This document shows positions 8,585 to 18,813 of a DNA stretch of 64,000 nt, in pieces. This DNA comes from Collinsella sp. AF23-4AC. Its GTDB lineage: Bacteria > Actinomycetota > Coriobacteriia > Coriobacteriales > Coriobacteriaceae. The position numbers were made by a program, and so were the translations under genes. Numbering within the stretch: the stretch's first letter is position 1; each line of letters starts with the position of its first letter. The notes under the pieces are model-generated. The model worked only from the letters and a program-made list of their open reading frames with translations. It had not been told where the DNA came from and searched no databases. The stretch is taken from positions 39,570 through 103,569 of the forward strand of contig NZ_QRVE01000006.1 in the NCBI RefSeq assembly GCF_003462685.1, given 5' to 3'.

Positions 8585-9398
8585 AGCAGTGGCGGTACTC
8601 GGCGATGATGAAGTCAATATCGGTCTGGAGCGTGTCCAAGTTTGCCAGGCGCTCTTTGTCGGCAGGGCGCGTGCGGTAGTAGTACGGCGTCATCTGGAAC
8701 ACCGCCTCGATGTCTGCCTGGGTCTGGAGCGTAATGTTCGCAGACACCCGCTGCGTTCCGACCAACTCGAGCTCGGTGGTCTTCGGCAGCTTCTCATCGT
8801 TAAGGTACGGCGTATCGTAGAGCACCTCCTTGAGCCCAAAGAGATGACGGGCACCCGGCACCACGGTATAGAGTGAGCCCTCTGGAGCCAGCACGCGGGC
8901 AAATTCGCGCTCGTTAAAGGGAGCGAAGAGCTCGGTCACCATATCGAAGGTGCCATCGGCCACGGGGATGTCCTTCATGTTGGCCACGAAGTAGGTCGCA
9001 TCGCCGCGCTTGGCGGCAAGGCGCACCATCTCTTTGCCCAGGTCAAAGCCGTAAGCATCCACGCCCGGCACCGCCCCCATGGCGCTGGTGTAGTAGCCCT
9101 CGCCACAGCAAATATCGAGCAACGTCATGGGGCAGTTCGTAGACGCGGCACGTCCAGACACCCGCTCGCGCACCAGCTCGACCATCGCATCGCGCAACGG
9201 CGCATAGTAACCGCGGTTCAGAAAGTCGCGACGGCTGCGTGCCTGCGACTTGGGATCGCCCATGGAGTCGCCGCTCTTGGACGAGCGCAGGAGATATAGA
9301 TAGCCCTCGCGCGCACGGTCAAACCGGTGCCCACCCGCGCATGCAGCACCGCGTTCGTCATCCACCAGCGGCTCATGGCAAACGGGACACAACAACAT
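8583..9398 (-). CDS. rlmA: 23S rRNA (guanine-N1)-methyltransferase RlmA-like
   Basis: A 271-aa protein. An N-terminal zinc finger (C4, C7, C20, H24 in MLLCPVCHEPL..CAGGHRFDRA) is followed by DREGYLYLL-like REGYLYLLRS, the RlmA hallmark. The SAM-binding motif LLDICCGEGYYTSAM is near residue 93 and FDMVTELFAPFNEREFARVL near 150. RlmA methylates N1 of G745 or G748 in 23S rRNA helix 35. In the RlmA(II) branch this affects macrolide and tylosin sensitivity, but the branch cannot be told here. TAAGGAG precedes the ATG. Confidence 0.85.
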   Translation of the reverse strand: MLLCPVCHEPLVDDERGAACAGGHRFDRAREGYLYLLRSSKSGDSMGDPKSQARSRRDFLNRGYYAPLRDAMVELVRERVSGRAASTNCPMTLLDICCGEGYYTSAMGAVPGVDAYGFDLGKEMVRLAAKRGDATYFVANMKDIPVADGTFDMVTELFAPFNEREFARVLAPEGSLYTVVPGARHLFGLKEVLYDTPYLNDEKLPKTTELELVGTQRVSANITLQTQADIEAVFQMTPYYYRTRPADKERLANLDTLQTDIDFIIAEYRHC

Positions 9399-9451
9399 GG
9401 CAACTCCTTAGCGCGAACAACACAACGCCCACCATTGTCGCACGCCTTCCC

Positions 9452-9515
9452 CGCCTAGTCATTGGGGACGTTCTTGAATGAGTAATCGTTTTAGAACGTC
9501 CCCAATGACTAGGCG
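9452..9515. repeat. Long perfect palindrome, REP-like family B (copy 1)
   Basis: Two 23-bp arms (9452-9474 and 9493-9515) match perfectly around an 18-nt loop. The arm core is TAGTCATTGGGGACGTTCT. It lies between the divergent rlmA and MATE genes, so it is not a terminator for either. Each arm resembles the single copy at 32280, suggesting two REP units joined head to head. Confidence 0.85.
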
Positions 9516-9576
9516 ATTAGGAGTATCATCGTCTGCGCAAATAAGCACAAAAGAGCATGTTAGAGATTGAGAGCGT

Positions 9577-10959
9577 ATGGCTGACACCGTATCTAAGCAC
9601 ATTGACATGACCACCGGATCGCTGTGGCGCAATGTTCCCCTGTTCGCCTTCCCTGTGGCCGCCACGAGCATCTTGGAGCAACTGTCGAACCTCATCGCCA
9701 CGGTCATCATCGGTAACTTCTCGGGCGACCAGGGAACCCTCGCCATGGCGGCGGTCGGCTCCAATGTTCCGCTTACCAGTCTTATGCTCAACCTGTTTAT
9801 TGGCATGTCGCTTGGCTCCAACGTGGTCATCGCCAACGCTATCGGCCGCAACGATCAGAACATGGTCAAACGCGCCGTCCATACCTCGATTCTTATGGCA
9901 CTTGTGGGCTTTGTCGTCATCGCACTGGGCGAGATCTTTGCCGAGCCCATGCTCGCCGCGCTCAACGTTCCCGCCGAAACCATGCCGCTCGCTTCGCTCT
10001 ACCTACGCGTCTTTTTGCTCAGCATGCCCTCGATCTTGCTTTACAACTTTGAGGCCGCGATCTTCCGCTCCGTCGGCATCACCCGCATGCCGCTGCAGGC
10101 GCTTGCCGTGTCCACCGTCCTCAACATTGGCCTGGACCTCATCTTTGTCCCCATACTCCACTGGGGCGTCGCGGGCGTCGCCATCGCCACCGCCATCGCC
10201 TACACCGTCAGCGCCGCTACGCTCTTTATCCGCCTGCTCAAGACCGACTCCGTCGTCCGCGTCACCCCGCGCGACCTGGCTATCGACCCCGTCGCCCTCA
10301 AGCGCATCGTCAAGATCGGCCTGCCTGCCGGCATCCAAAGCGCCGTCTTTGCCGTCGCCAACATCATCATCCAGTCTGCCATCAACAGCCTGGGCACCGA
10401 GGTCATGGCGGCATCGAGCGCCGCCATGAGTCTGGAGTACGTATGCTACAACCTGCTCAACAGCTTTAGCCAGGCTTGCACCACCTTTGTGGGACAAAAC
10501 CACGGTGCCCGCCAGATCGACCGCTGCACCAAAACGCTCAAGGTCTGCCTGGTCGAAGGCGGTATCGTTGCGCTCACCACGATCATCGTTATTGTCGGCC
10601 TGGGGCGCGAGATCCTGTCGCTCTTTAACAGCGATCCCAACATCGTCTCGATCGGCTATATCCGCGTGTGCTCGATCTTCCCGGCGTACGCCTTTAGTAT
10701 GTTCTACGAAAACATGTCCGGCTACCTGCGCGGCTTTGGCATCTCGCTCATGCCCGCCCTTATCACCATGATCTGTGTCTGCGGCATCCGCTTCTATTGG
10801 GTGTTCTGCGTGTTCCCGCACTTCCGCACCTTTGCGAACATCATGATGGTCTACCCCATCAGCCTGGGCACCACGGCATTCTTTATGGTCGTGGCGGTAT
10901 TGCTCTGCCACCCGGCACGCACCTATCGCGCCACCAAAGCCAAAGCGACAGCCCGCTAA
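9577..10959 (+). CDS. MATE family efflux transporter
   Basis: A 460-aa protein with about 12 transmembrane helices and the MATE twofold layout. It opens MTTGSLWRNVPLFAFPVAATSILEQ and has the family-typical segment GNFSGDQGTLAMAAVG. MATE pumps export cationic drugs or metabolites in exchange for Na+ or H+. The second repeat begins near residue 240 (RIVKIGLPAGIQSAVFAVANI). Start ATG is preceded by GAGATTGAGAG. The gene is monocistronic. A LysR gene reads toward its end from the other strand. Confidence 0.9.
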   Translation: MADTVSKHIDMTTGSLWRNVPLFAFPVAATSILEQLSNLIATVIIGNFSGDQGTLAMAAVGSNVPLTSLMLNLFIGMSLGSNVVIANAIGRNDQNMVKRAVHTSILMALVGFVVIALGEIFAEPMLAALNVPAETMPLASLYLRVFLLSMPSILLYNFEAAIFRSVGITRMPLQALAVSTVLNIGLDLIFVPILHWGVAGVAIATAIAYTVSAATLFIRLLKTDSVVRVTPRDLAIDPVALKRIVKIGLPAGIQSAVFAVANIIIQSAINSLGTEVMAASSAAMSLEYVCYNLLNSFSQACTTFVGQNHGARQIDRCTKTLKVCLVEGGIVALTTIIVIVGLGREILSLFNSDPNIVSIGYIRVCSIFPAYAFSMFYENMSGYLRGFGISLMPALITMICVCGIRFYWVFCVFPHFRTFANIMMVYPISLGTTAFFMVVAVLLCHPARTYRATKAKATAR

Positions 10960-10986
10960 ACACCGCACTCAACGCCACGCCAGTCA

Positions 10987-11853
10987 TTAATTGACAATAT
11001 GCGAGCTCATATAGTCGATAAAGCGCCTCGTGGCGATAGGCATGGTATCCCAGCTGCGCCAGGCTGCCACTACGTCGCGCGAGGGTGCGTGCACGATGGG
11101 CCGCACACAAATATCGGCTCGCATGCCCTCCACAGTACGACGGTAGAGCATGCTCACGCCTAGGCCCTCCTCCACCATCGCCATGATGGTGTAGTCGTCA
11201 GTCACCTCACTCGTCACGTGCGGCGACAGCCCATGTGTCGCAAATGCATCGAGCACCAGGCTCTGTTCGCCCTCATCCAGCAGCACAAAGGGCTCGGACG
11301 CTAGGTCGGCAAGCATCACCTTTTCCTTTGCCGCCAGCGGATGCGCAGCCGGCAGCAGCGCCACCAACTCGTCGTGATAGACCACGCGCTTCTCGAGGCC
11401 TGCGGTAAACCCGCGCGCCGTAAAGCAAAAGTCAACCACGCCATCGTGCACCCATTGAGCGTTGCGCGTGTAATCGCCCTGCTTGAGGGTAAAGCGTACG
11501 CCCGGGTGCAGCGCCCCAAAGTCGCGGATCACACGCGGCAGCACGGTTCGGCTCACGTTGGTAAACGTCGCGATGCGAATATCGGTCGACGAAAGCCCCA
11601 GCAGCTCCTGGCGCTTGCCCTCAAGCTCGGCCTCGGCAGTTACGATTTGGCGCAGGTACGGCAGATACTGCTTGCCGTCGCGCGTAAGCGACACGCCCTG
11701 CTTGCCGCGCTCGATAAGCGTGGTACCCAGCTCGCGCTCGAGCGCCTTGACGGCCTGGCTCACCGCGCTTTGTGTGTAGCCCAGCTCATCGGCCGCGCCC
11801 TTAAGACTTCCGCGATCGACCACCATACAAACAATCTGATACCGCGATGCCAT
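10987..11853 (-). CDS. LysR family transcriptional regulator
   Basis: A 288-aa protein. The N-terminal winged helix-turn-helix (residues 4-60, GSLKGAADELGYTQSAVSQAVKALERELG) is the LysR signature, followed by the two-lobed effector-binding domain (about 90-285). GGAGG precedes the ATG. It is divergent from the EamA transporter gene, the usual layout when a LysR protein controls its neighbour. The effector is unknown. Confidence 0.92.
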   Translation of the reverse strand: MASRYQIVCMVVDRGSLKGAADELGYTQSAVSQAVKALERELGTTLIERGKQGVSLTRDGKQYLPYLRQIVTAEAELEGKRQELLGLSSTDIRIATFTNVSRTVLPRVIRDFGALHPGVRFTLKQGDYTRNAQWVHDGVVDFCFTARGFTAGLEKRVVYHDELVALLPAAHPLAAKEKVMLADLASEPFVLLDEGEQSLVLDAFATHGLSPHVTSEVTDDYTIMAMVEEGLGVSMLYRRTVEGMRADICVRPIVHAPSRDVVAAWRSWDTMPIATRRFIDYMSSHIVN

Positions 11854-12011
11854 CGTGCCTCCACATCGATGTAGGCGTAAAACGTTTTGCCAGGGCTTTT
11901 TCTGCCAACATTAGCATTTCTTAATCATACTGAAGATACATTCGCTTTACTACATCCACATCTGAGAGCAGAATCCTTTGTGCGAAACCGTTCTGTAACA
12001 AAAGGAGTCCC

Positions 12012-12914
12012 ATGGATCGCAAAAAAGCAATCGCGCTCTCATTTTCCGTTCCCGTCGCATGGGGCTTTTCGTATCCCCTCATGAAGATCGGCATGGACAG
12101 CATGAACGCCACGAGCATCGTTGCGCTGCGCTGCATCATCGCCTTTGCGGCCTGTCTGCTGCTCTTCCACAAGCACGCGTTGCGCATCAACCGCGACCTT
12201 ATGGTTCGCGCCGCCATCATCGGTGCCATCATGGCATCCGAGCTCACGTGCATGTGCCTGGGCTCCAGCCTCACCTCCGCCTCCACCGCCGGCTTTTTGC
12301 AGAGCCTGACAGTCGTAATCGTGCCGTTTGCCAACGCAGCCCTGCTGCGTCGCGCCCCCGAGCGCAAGGTGCTCGTCGGCACCGCCATCGTCACCTGCGG
12401 CATGCTGCTGCTCTCGGGCGCCGACTTTACCAGCCTGAATCCCGGCGCAATCATCATGCTGCTCTCGGCTTTTATCTATGCCAGCCACATTATCGTGGCC
12501 AAGCGCTTTGTCGAGGAAGTCGATCCGCTTGCTCTGGGCGTTTGGCAGCTGGGCTTCGGCGGCTTATTCTCGGGTATCGCCGCATTCACCTTTGGCGGTT
12601 TCACGCTTCCCGGCACGCCTAGCGAGATTGTCGTTGTCGTCGCGCTCGCACTCATCTGCTCTGCCTATGGCTTTATCACCCAAACGCTCGTGCAGCCCCA
12701 CGTGCCTGCCGAGACCACCGGCTTCGCCTTCTCGCTCGAGCCGGTATGCTCCGCCGTCTTCTCGTTCTTCCTGGTCGGCGAGGTCCTCAGCCCCATCGCC
12801 TTCTTTGGCGCCGCCCTCATCCTCACCGGCGTCATGGTGGCAACCGTCGAACTTCCGCACCTTCGCGCACATGGACAGGCTCGCGTGGCAGGAGCGCCCG
12901 AGCACGTCTCGTAG
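12012..12914 (+). CDS. EamA/DMT family transporter
   Basis: A 300-aa inner-membrane protein with ten predicted helices in two EamA repeats (about residues 6-135 and 145-285). The repeats include the typical AWGFSYPLMKIGMDSMNATSIVALR and the SLEPVCSAVFSFFLVGEVLSPIAFFGAALILTG region. Members export amino acids, purines or other metabolites. AAAGGAG lies 6 nt before the ATG. The divergent LysR gene is its probable regulator. Confidence 0.9.
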   Translation: MDRKKAIALSFSVPVAWGFSYPLMKIGMDSMNATSIVALRCIIAFAACLLLFHKHALRINRDLMVRAAIIGAIMASELTCMCLGSSLTSASTAGFLQSLTVVIVPFANAALLRRAPERKVLVGTAIVTCGMLLLSGADFTSLNPGAIIMLLSAFIYASHIIVAKRFVEEVDPLALGVWQLGFGGLFSGIAAFTFGGFTLPGTPSEIVVVVALALICSAYGFITQTLVQPHVPAETTGFAFSLEPVCSAVFSFFLVGEVLSPIAFFGAALILTGVMVATVELPHLRAHGQARVAGAPEHVS

Positions 12915-13002
12915 ACCCCACTCCTCATACAGCCGTGGCATAAAGGCAACCGGTGCGCCTTTACAATAGATGTCAACAGAGCATCTGACGTAAAGGAGCC
13001 CC

Positions 13003-13728
13003 ATGGACGCCGCGACCCGCGACCGCAACATAGCAACTTGGTTGGGCGATGCGCCGCAGCCGGTACGTGACACTACGAACCAGCTGCTCGAGCGCATCGC
13101 CCTTTTGCGTGCCGAGCAAACCATCTACCCGGCACAAGACGACATCCTCAATGCCCTCGCCTACACGCCGGCCGACCAGGTCAAGGTTGTCATCTTGGGT
13201 CAAGACCCCTATCACGGACCCAACCAGGCCATGGGACTGTCGTTCTCGGTCCCGGCGACGCAAACCAAGTTGCCGCCGAGCCTGCGCAACATCTATAAGG
13301 AGCTCAAAGCCGATCTGGGCTGCCCCATCCCCGCCACGGGAGATCTAACGCCATGGGCACTGCAGGGCGTCCTGCTCCTCAACACTACGCTCACCGTGCG
13401 CGAGCATGCCGCGAACTCGCACGCCAAGCTGGGCTGGAGCGCGCTCACCGACTACGTTATCGAACGCTGCTGCCAGCTGCCCCAGCCGGTCGTCTTTTTG
13501 GCATGGGGCCGCTTTGCCCAGCAGATGGTCGAAGGCAAGCTCGCCGCGACCGGCGCGGGCAAGGCAACCGGCAAGTTCTGCCTGGCCTCCACGCACCCCT
13601 CGCCGCTTTCGGCCAACCGTGCCACGGCAGAACTCCCCGCTTTTATGGGATCGCGCCCCTTCTCGGCAGCCAATCGGCTACTCGAGCAGCACGGCTCGAC
13701 CCCCGTCAACTGGACTTGCCTCGGCTAA
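13003..13728 (+). CDS. ung: Uracil-DNA glycosylase (family 1, UNG)
   Basis: A 241-aa base-excision repair enzyme that removes uracil from DNA. The catalytic water-activating motif GQDPYHGP (near residues 66-73) and the minor-groove loop HPSPLSA (near 198-204) are intact. VFLAWGRFAQ near 165 is also typical. Length fits the family (about 220-240). TAAAGGAG precedes the ATG by 7 nt. It ends in a bidirectional terminator shared with the SDR gene. Confidence 0.96.
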   Translation: MDAATRDRNIATWLGDAPQPVRDTTNQLLERIALLRAEQTIYPAQDDILNALAYTPADQVKVVILGQDPYHGPNQAMGLSFSVPATQTKLPPSLRNIYKELKADLGCPIPATGDLTPWALQGVLLLNTTLTVREHAANSHAKLGWSALTDYVIERCCQLPQPVVFLAWGRFAQQMVEGKLAATGAGKATGKFCLASTHPSPLSANRATAELPAFMGSRPFSAANRLLEQHGSTPVNWTCLG

Positions 13729-13743
13729 AAATCGATACATCAA

Positions 13744-13777
13744 AAACGCGCCCGACGGCTTTCCATCGGGCGCGTTT
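13744..13777. terminator. Bidirectional terminator after ung
   Basis: Stem AAACGCGCCCGA / TCGGGCGCGTTT, 10-nt loop, between convergent ung and the SDR gene. Confidence 0.9.
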
Positions 13778-13778
13778 C

Positions 13779-14459
13779 CTATTCAGGCCAAATAAATTGT
13801 GTGCGGCCGGCCTCGCCGCCATCGATCAGCAGGCTCTGCCCGGTCATAAACCGGTTGGTCACGCCCACAAAGTAGATCCACTCGGCGATCTCTTGGGCAG
13901 TGGCCCAGCGCTTAAGCGGCGTGAGCTCCATAATCTGGTTCCACAGGTGCTCGTCTTCCATCACACAACGGTTGAGCGGCGTGATAACGCCACCCGGGTC
14001 CACACTGTTGGCGATGGCCTGCGGCGCCAGACGGTTTGCAAGGTTCTTGGTGTAGGCGATAACGCCACCCTTGCTGGCGGCATAGGCGGGAAACTCCGAT
14101 CCCGTATGCCCGCTCGCCGACCCCACATTGACCACGGATTTGATAGCCGGCGCAGGCTTGGCGGCAAGCCCCTCCCCCACAAAGGCGTAGTGCTCGGTCA
14201 CGTTGATGGTGCCACGCAGGTTGGCAGCGATATCGTCGGCCGAATCCTGCGTACCGGCAACGTTCACGATTACCTGGGGTTCAAGGTCGCCTGGAAACGA
14301 GTCCGGCTCGCGTACATCAACGATCAGATGGCGGTAGCGCTCGTGTTCGATCGCCGCCGGCAGCAGATCAAAGCCCACGACCTCGTGGCCCTCGTCCAAA
14401 AAGCGCTGCACGCACGCGGCTCCGATACCGCCCGAAGCGCCCGTGATCAAAACCCGCAT
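13779..14459 (-). CDS. Short-chain dehydrogenase/reductase (SDR)
   Basis: A 226-aa NAD(P)-dependent oxidoreductase. Cofactor motif TGASGGIG is at residues 6-13, NVAG at about 66, and the catalytic Ser plus YxxxK in VGSASGHTGSEFPAYAASKG near 120-140. The C-terminus has PLKRWATAQEIAEWIYFV and FMTGQSLLIDGG, usual in classical SDRs. Collinsella are known for hydroxysteroid dehydrogenases of this fold, but nothing here fixes the substrate as a bile acid. AAGGAG precedes the ATG. It lies 9 bp after the VUT transporter gene, so they form an operon. Confidence 0.88.
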   Translation of the reverse strand: MRVLITGASGGIGAACVQRFLDEGHEVVGFDLLPAAIEHERYRHLIVDVREPDSFPGDLEPQVIVNVAGTQDSADDIAANLRGTINVTEHYAFVGEGLAAKPAPAIKSVVNVGSASGHTGSEFPAYAASKGGVIAYTKNLANRLAPQAIANSVDPGGVITPLNRCVMEDEHLWNQIMELTPLKRWATAQEIAEWIYFVGVTNRFMTGQSLLIDGGEAGRTQFIWPE

Positions 14460-14468
14460 ACTTGCTCC

Positions 14469-15191
14469 TTAGGCGGTTGCGTGGCGCTCGAGGTACTCGG
14501 AACCCACATTCTCGCGCTCCCAGCCGCGCACGACCTTGTAGCCCACGGGGCTCAGGAAGACCTCGCACAGCAGCTCGGCGACAGCGCCGGTCAGTGAGCA
14601 CATAAGGACCTGCACCCAGGTCCAACCAAAGAACGTGTGGCTCACCACAATGGCAAAGACCAGGTTGTCGATAAACTGGCCAACACCCGTGGACACATAG
14701 GAGCGGAAGGCGAAGCTCGCAAAATTATTCTTTTTGAGCATGCGGCCGAGCGACTGGTTGAGCGTGGAGTTAACCACGGCAGAGACGAGCATTGCCAGCG
14801 AAGAGCCCAGCACCACGTACCAGGTGCCACCGATGGTAGCGTTAAGGGCAGTGTTAACCTCGATCATGCCCGTGTCGTAGTAGGCGCCCCACATACCGGG
14901 CGTGAGCGAGCATGCCCAAAAGCACAGGCTCACGGCCAGGTTGACCAGCAGCGCGAGGATAGAGATTTTGATGGATGCCTTGGCGCCAAAGCGTTTGCAG
15001 ATCATGTCCTGGCACAAAAACGAAACCCAGCTCACCACAAAGCCGCAATCGAGTGCCAGATACGGCAGGCTGATGAGCTCTTTGTTGGCCAGCAGGTTCA
15101 TCATGATGACACTCACGAAAAACAGCGAAACCGTTGCCGCGGGAATGCTCCGCAACAGGACCTTGTAGTCCTCCATGACCTTCTTGATCAT
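14469..15191 (-). CDS. VUT family transporter (YhhQ-like, probable queuosine-precursor uptake)
   Basis: A 240-aa protein with about six transmembrane helices and the VUT/YhhQ pattern: NLLANKELISLPYLALDCG, CGF-VSWVSFLCQDMICKRFG, and an FIDNLVFAIV segment near 175. YhhQ imports queuosine precursors for tRNA modification. No que genes are in the window, so substrate is by family only. The ATG at 15191 was chosen because AAGGAG lies 6 nt upstream. It is cotranscribed with the SDR gene. Confidence 0.82.
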   Translation of the reverse strand: MIKKVMEDYKVLLRSIPAATVSLFFVSVIMMNLLANKELISLPYLALDCGFVVSWVSFLCQDMICKRFGAKASIKISILALLVNLAVSLCFWACSLTPGMWGAYYDTGMIEVNTALNATIGGTWYVVLGSSLAMLVSAVVNSTLNQSLGRMLKKNNFASFAFRSYVSTGVGQFIDNLVFAIVVSHTFFGWTWVQVLMCSLTGAVAELLCEVFLSPVGYKVVRGWERENVGSEYLERHATA

Positions 15192-15346
15192 TATGTACTC
15201 CTTTGGTTTTAGGTTTAACGAGCAGGATATCGGACCCGAACTGCTCGGACGCCCCGGTCTTGAGACGACGGTGGTATGATAGCCGCTCACACGGCATCAG
15301 GCAAGCAAACGGCGCGGCAGCCCCGCAGGGCCACCGCGCCGATGCG

Positions 15347-16960
<1,614 letters not shown>

Positions 16961-17104
16961 GCGGATCCTTTCTTGCATTGAGTGCATTACGTCGTTGTAA
17001 CCGTATTATTGTAGCCGCGAAATCTCGCTCTAGGGCGCCTATCAGGACAAATTCATCAGTCAGAACGTGAACGGCTAGTTATCGAAAGTATTCTGCAGCA
17101 GACT

Positions 17105-17402
17105 GTCTCAATCTGTAACAGCAGAGCTTATTTGCCCCCCCCTATCTGTTACAGATTGAGACAAACGAACTTGTCCGCCGGCACAATCTCAATCTGTAAC
17201 ACCTGGCCGCCCAAATTGGGTCTAGCTGTTACAAATCGAGATAAACGGAAAGGCAGGCAGCCAATGTCTCGTTCTGTAACATCTAGCCGCGCAAATCGAC
17301 TCTTACTGTTACAGATTGAGACAAATAGGCAGGCGGGAAAATAACATCTCAATCTGTAACAGCTGGCGACCAAAAACGGACCCAGATGTTACAGATTGAG
17401 AT
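17105..17402. repeat. Array of eight 17-bp repeats in alternating orientation, 40-bp period
   Basis: Repeat starts are 17105(+), 17146(-), 17186(+), 17226(-), 17266(+), 17306(-), 17346(+) and 17386(-). Consensus is GTCTCAATCTGTAACAG. Pair 1-2 is a perfect 17-bp inverted repeat; other copies differ at one to three positions. Intervening segments are 23 bp (24 for the first). Segments after reverse copies start AAA and resemble each other; segments after forward copies share CTGGCC/CTAGCC-like starts. It is therefore an 80-bp tandem unit whose arms are kept better than its insides. It sits between prfC and gntR. Confidence 0.92.
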
Positions 17403-17449
17403 TGTTTTGGAGCAAGCGCGGCGCCGATGGTCTATTCCACATTTAGCTC

Positions 17450-17500
17450 TTGCATAACTGTGCATAGTGTATATATACTGTGCTTACCGGTTATATACAC
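17450..17500 (+). promoter_or_regulatory. Promoter and probable GntR operator of the ABC operon
   Basis: -35 TTGCAT (17450-17455), 18-bp spacer, -10 TATACT (17474-17479). A 9-bp inverted repeat GTGTATATA (17467-17475) / TATATACAC (17492-17500) covers the -10. YtrA-type GntR proteins bind GTNTA..TANAC palindromes, so autorepression is likely. Confidence 0.65.
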
Positions 17501-17527
17501 GTGTAGCCCAACAGCTAAGGAGCCGCT

Positions 17528-17908
17528 GTGGACATCATCCTATCCAATTCGAGCGATAAGCCCATCTACGAGCAGATAACCTCGCAGGTCAAAGCTCAGA
17601 TCTTATCGGGCACGCTCGCTGCGGGAGCCAAACTCCCCAGCATCCGTGCACTCGCGAGCGACCTGGGCGTGAGCGTAATCACCACCAAGCGTGCCTACGC
17701 CGACTTGGAGCAGCTTGGCTTTATCTGCACCGTGCAGGGCAAGGGCTGTTTTGTCGCCGAGGGCAACCAGGAGCTTTTGCGCGAAAACCAGCTCTGCCAT
17801 ATCGAAGAGCTACTTGCGAAAGCGGCGAGCCAAGCCGAAACCCTGGGCGTCACGCGCGACAAACTGCACGAGATGCTCGACCTGGTAGCCCCCGAAACCA
17901 TGCAGTAG
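17528..17908 (+). CDS. GntR family regulator, YtrA subfamily
   Basis: A 126-aa protein. The winged helix (residues 9-75: PIYEQITSQVKAQILSGTLAAG, LPSIRALASDLGVSVITTKRAYADLE) is GntR type. Only a short helical tail of about 50 residues follows, the YtrA subfamily architecture with no effector domain. GTG start with AAGGAG 5 nt upstream. It is the first gene of an operon with an ABC ATPase and permease, which such regulators normally repress until cell-envelope stress. Confidence 0.92.
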   Translation: MDIILSNSSDKPIYEQITSQVKAQILSGTLAAGAKLPSIRALASDLGVSVITTKRAYADLEQLGFICTVQGKGCFVAEGNQELLRENQLCHIEELLAKAASQAETLGVTRDKLHEMLDLVAPETMQ

Positions 17909-17931
17909 CCATCTGCAAGAAAGGCTATACC

Positions 17932-18813
17932 ATGCAAAACTTGCTTGAACTCAAAGGCATCTCACACGCTGTAAGCGACCGCTTTTCGCTGCGCGACGTC
18001 ACGCTTGCCGTGGAGCCTGGCCAGATCATCGGCTTTGTTGGTGCCAACGGTGCTGGCAAAACAACGACGATTCGAGCTGCTCTCGGGCTTATAAAGCTCG
18101 ATGCCGGCGAAGTGCACCTGTTTGGGCAGCGCTGTGGCGCCGACGCGCCCGATGAGTCGCAACGCCATCTACGCTCCCGCGTCGGTCTTGTCCTGGACAC
18201 GTGCCCCTTCCCCTCCACGCTCAAGGTGGGCCAGATCGAGTCGCTCGTAGGCCCAGCGTACCCCACGTGGGACCGCGAAACGTTCGCCGGATTCATCAAC
18301 CGATTTGGCCTCGATCCCAAGACAAAGGTCAAGGACCTCTCCCGCGGCATGGGCATGAAACTGCAGCTTGCCTGTGCGCTCAGTCACAAGGCCAAGCTGC
18401 TCGTTTTGGACGAAGCCACCGCGGGCCTCGATCCCATGGCACGCGAGGAACTGCTTGATGAGCTGCTTGCCTTTGTCGCCGACGGCCAGCACAGTGTGCT
18501 GCTCTCGAGCCACATTACGTCCGACCTCGATCGCACCGCTGATCGCGTCATCTGCATCGATAATGGCTCGATTATTTTTGACCTGCCGCGCGAGGACATT
18601 ACCGACCGCGCCGGCATCGCCCACTGCACCCAATCGCAGGCTGCCGAGCTTATGGCTTGCGTCGAAGGCGCCCGTGCCGCCCGTCACGCCTACAGCGTGG
18701 ACGTACTCGTACCCAACCGTCGCGAAACGCTCGAGGCCTTTCCCGAGATTCCCTGCGATCGGGCAACCATTGATGACTATCTGCGCCTCATACTGAAAGG
18801 GGCTTCGAAATGA
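17932..18813 (+). CDS. ABC transporter ATP-binding protein (YtrB/BcrA-like)
   Basis: A 293-aa ATPase. Walker A GANGAGKTTT is at about residues 37-46, signature LSRGMGMKLQLACAL near 135, and Walker B LLVLDEATAGLDP near 156. The C-terminal ~80 residues are the accessory tail usual in BcrA/YtrB ATPases. It energises the ABC-2 permease encoded next. The substrate is unknown; homologous systems export or sense cell-wall antibiotics. Gap to gntR is 23 bp. Confidence 0.92.
   Translation: MQNLLELKGISHAVSDRFSLRDVTLAVEPGQIIGFVGANGAGKTTTIRAALGLIKLDAGEVHLFGQRCGADAPDESQRHLRSRVGLVLDTCPFPSTLKVGQIESLVGPAYPTWDRETFAGFINRFGLDPKTKVKDLSRGMGMKLQLACALSHKAKLLVLDEATAGLDPMAREELLDELLAFVADGQHSVLLSSHITSDLDRTADRVICIDNGSIIFDLPREDITDRAGIAHCTQSQAAELMACVEGARAARHAYSVDVLVPNRRETLEAFPEIPCDRATIDDYLRLILKGASK

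Noticed and set aside
13779..14459. Bile-acid hydroxysteroid dehydrogenase
   Set aside because: The SDR motifs are present but nothing distinguishes steroid substrates, and the partner is a VUT transporter.
17105..17402. CRISPR array
   Set aside because: Repeats are only 17 bp, alternate in orientation, spacers are mutually related, and no cas gene is nearby.
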